Shown here: positions 10,114 through 10,291 of the stretch, in pieces | Layout of the letters: each line of letters opens with the position of its first letter | How positions within the stretch are numbered: position 1 is the first letter of the stretch | The notes under the pieces: generated by a model | What the model was told of the DNA's origin: nothing | Database searches by the model: none | Seen by the model: only the letters and a program-made list of their open reading frames with translations | Assembly: GCA_004212135.1 (NCBI GenBank) | Contig: RXIE01000138.1 | Coordinates: 1 to 10,291 of the forward strand | Length of the DNA stretch: 10,291 nucleotides | Source: Candidatus Methanophagales archaeon ANME-1-THS | GTDB taxonomy: Archaea; Halobacteriota; Syntropharchaeia; Alkanophagales; Methanospirareceae | Reading direction: 5' to 3' | Position numbers and translations under genes: made by a program

Positions 10114-10291
10114 ATGCGAATCGTGAAGGAGCTGATCGTCTTCTTTAGGAAAATCCCGGAAGAATCGCGTGTTCAGGTGAGAGGGGCAGAGCTGGAGCAT
10201 CAGGTGTTCTCCGGAGAACTCCTCGAACGGTGGCTAGACATCTGGCGCTTCGCTTCTCCATTTATCTCTTCATACAGGCTCTTACCGTTGG
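10114..10291 (+). CDS. Start of an unidentified host gene, cut by the window edge
   Basis: An ATG 18 bp after the argJ stop opens a frame that stays open to the edge (59 codons): MRIVKELIVFFRKIPEESRV and onward, with ordinary composition and the same strand and G+C-rich style as argJ. No clear ribosome site is seen (the spacer is GGGCGCTGCCCCCACCG). It may be co-transcribed with argJ. Too little is visible to name a family. Confidence 0.5.
   Translation, partial: MRIVKELIVFFRKIPEESRVQVRGAELEHQVFSGELLERWLDIWRFASPFISSYRLLPL

Overview
The window holds a nearly complete, integrated circular DNA element of about 8.73 kb, most likely a small tailless provirus, in an archaeal chromosome. It lies between two perfect 44-bp direct repeats (10-53 and 8740-8783) that carry the 5' half of a tRNA-Val(CAC) gene. 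To the right is host DNA: a complete argJ on the + strand and the start of another gene. To the left is the remainder of the tRNA-Val gene, running off the edge. Archaeal origin is supported by TATA-box promoters, U-tract terminators, the SSV1-type tyrosine integrase and the archaeal tRNA-Val. The host may be a methanogen or methane-oxidising relative, but lineage cannot be settled from this window. The host argJ region looks clearly richer in G+C than the element.

The key observation is that the integrase gene is split by the attachment site. The reading frame starting at 256 (- strand) enters the left repeat in the same frame in which the right repeat leads into the integrase catalytic domain (to 7883). 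Joining the element ends across one repeat copy gives an uninterrupted 1104-nt, 367-residue gene. This is SSV-type 'suicide' integration. Here, however, the repeat covers the 5' half of the tRNA and the integrase N-terminus looks like a ribbon-helix-helix (RHH) DNA-binding domain. Integration therefore leaves a free RHH fragment on one side and a catalytic fragment behind the host tRNA promoter on the other.

Every convincing element gene is on the - strand. Read in transcription order: the integrase C-terminal part (8722-7883); a promoter (about 7868-7880); a virion module (7751-3451) with a glycine-rich small protein, two adjacent beta-rich proteins of 168 and 159 aa (candidate single-jelly-roll capsid proteins), four predicted membrane proteins, a HerA/FtsK-like packaging ATPase and a fibre/spike-like protein; a U-tract terminator and an iteron cluster (about 3159-3328) that is a candidate origin; a zinc-finger protein (3177-2740); about 1 kb without a convincing gene but full of hairpins, a (GGTNN)11 repeat and a G11 tract; then a promoter with tandem repeats and an early-type cluster (1756-256) encoding an Sm-like protein, two unknown proteins, an RHH regulator, a zinc-ribbon protein, a 25-aa membrane microprotein, a helical protein and the integrase N-terminal part.

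My interpretation is a minimal membrane-containing icosahedral archaeal virus built from two small capsid proteins, a packaging ATPase and several membrane proteins, analogous to the Halopanivirales plan (Sphaerolipoviridae, Simuloviridae, Matsushitaviridae) but much smaller, combined with an SSV1-type integrase. No recognisable polymerase or replication initiator is present. The capsid assignments rest on size, composition and gene order only.
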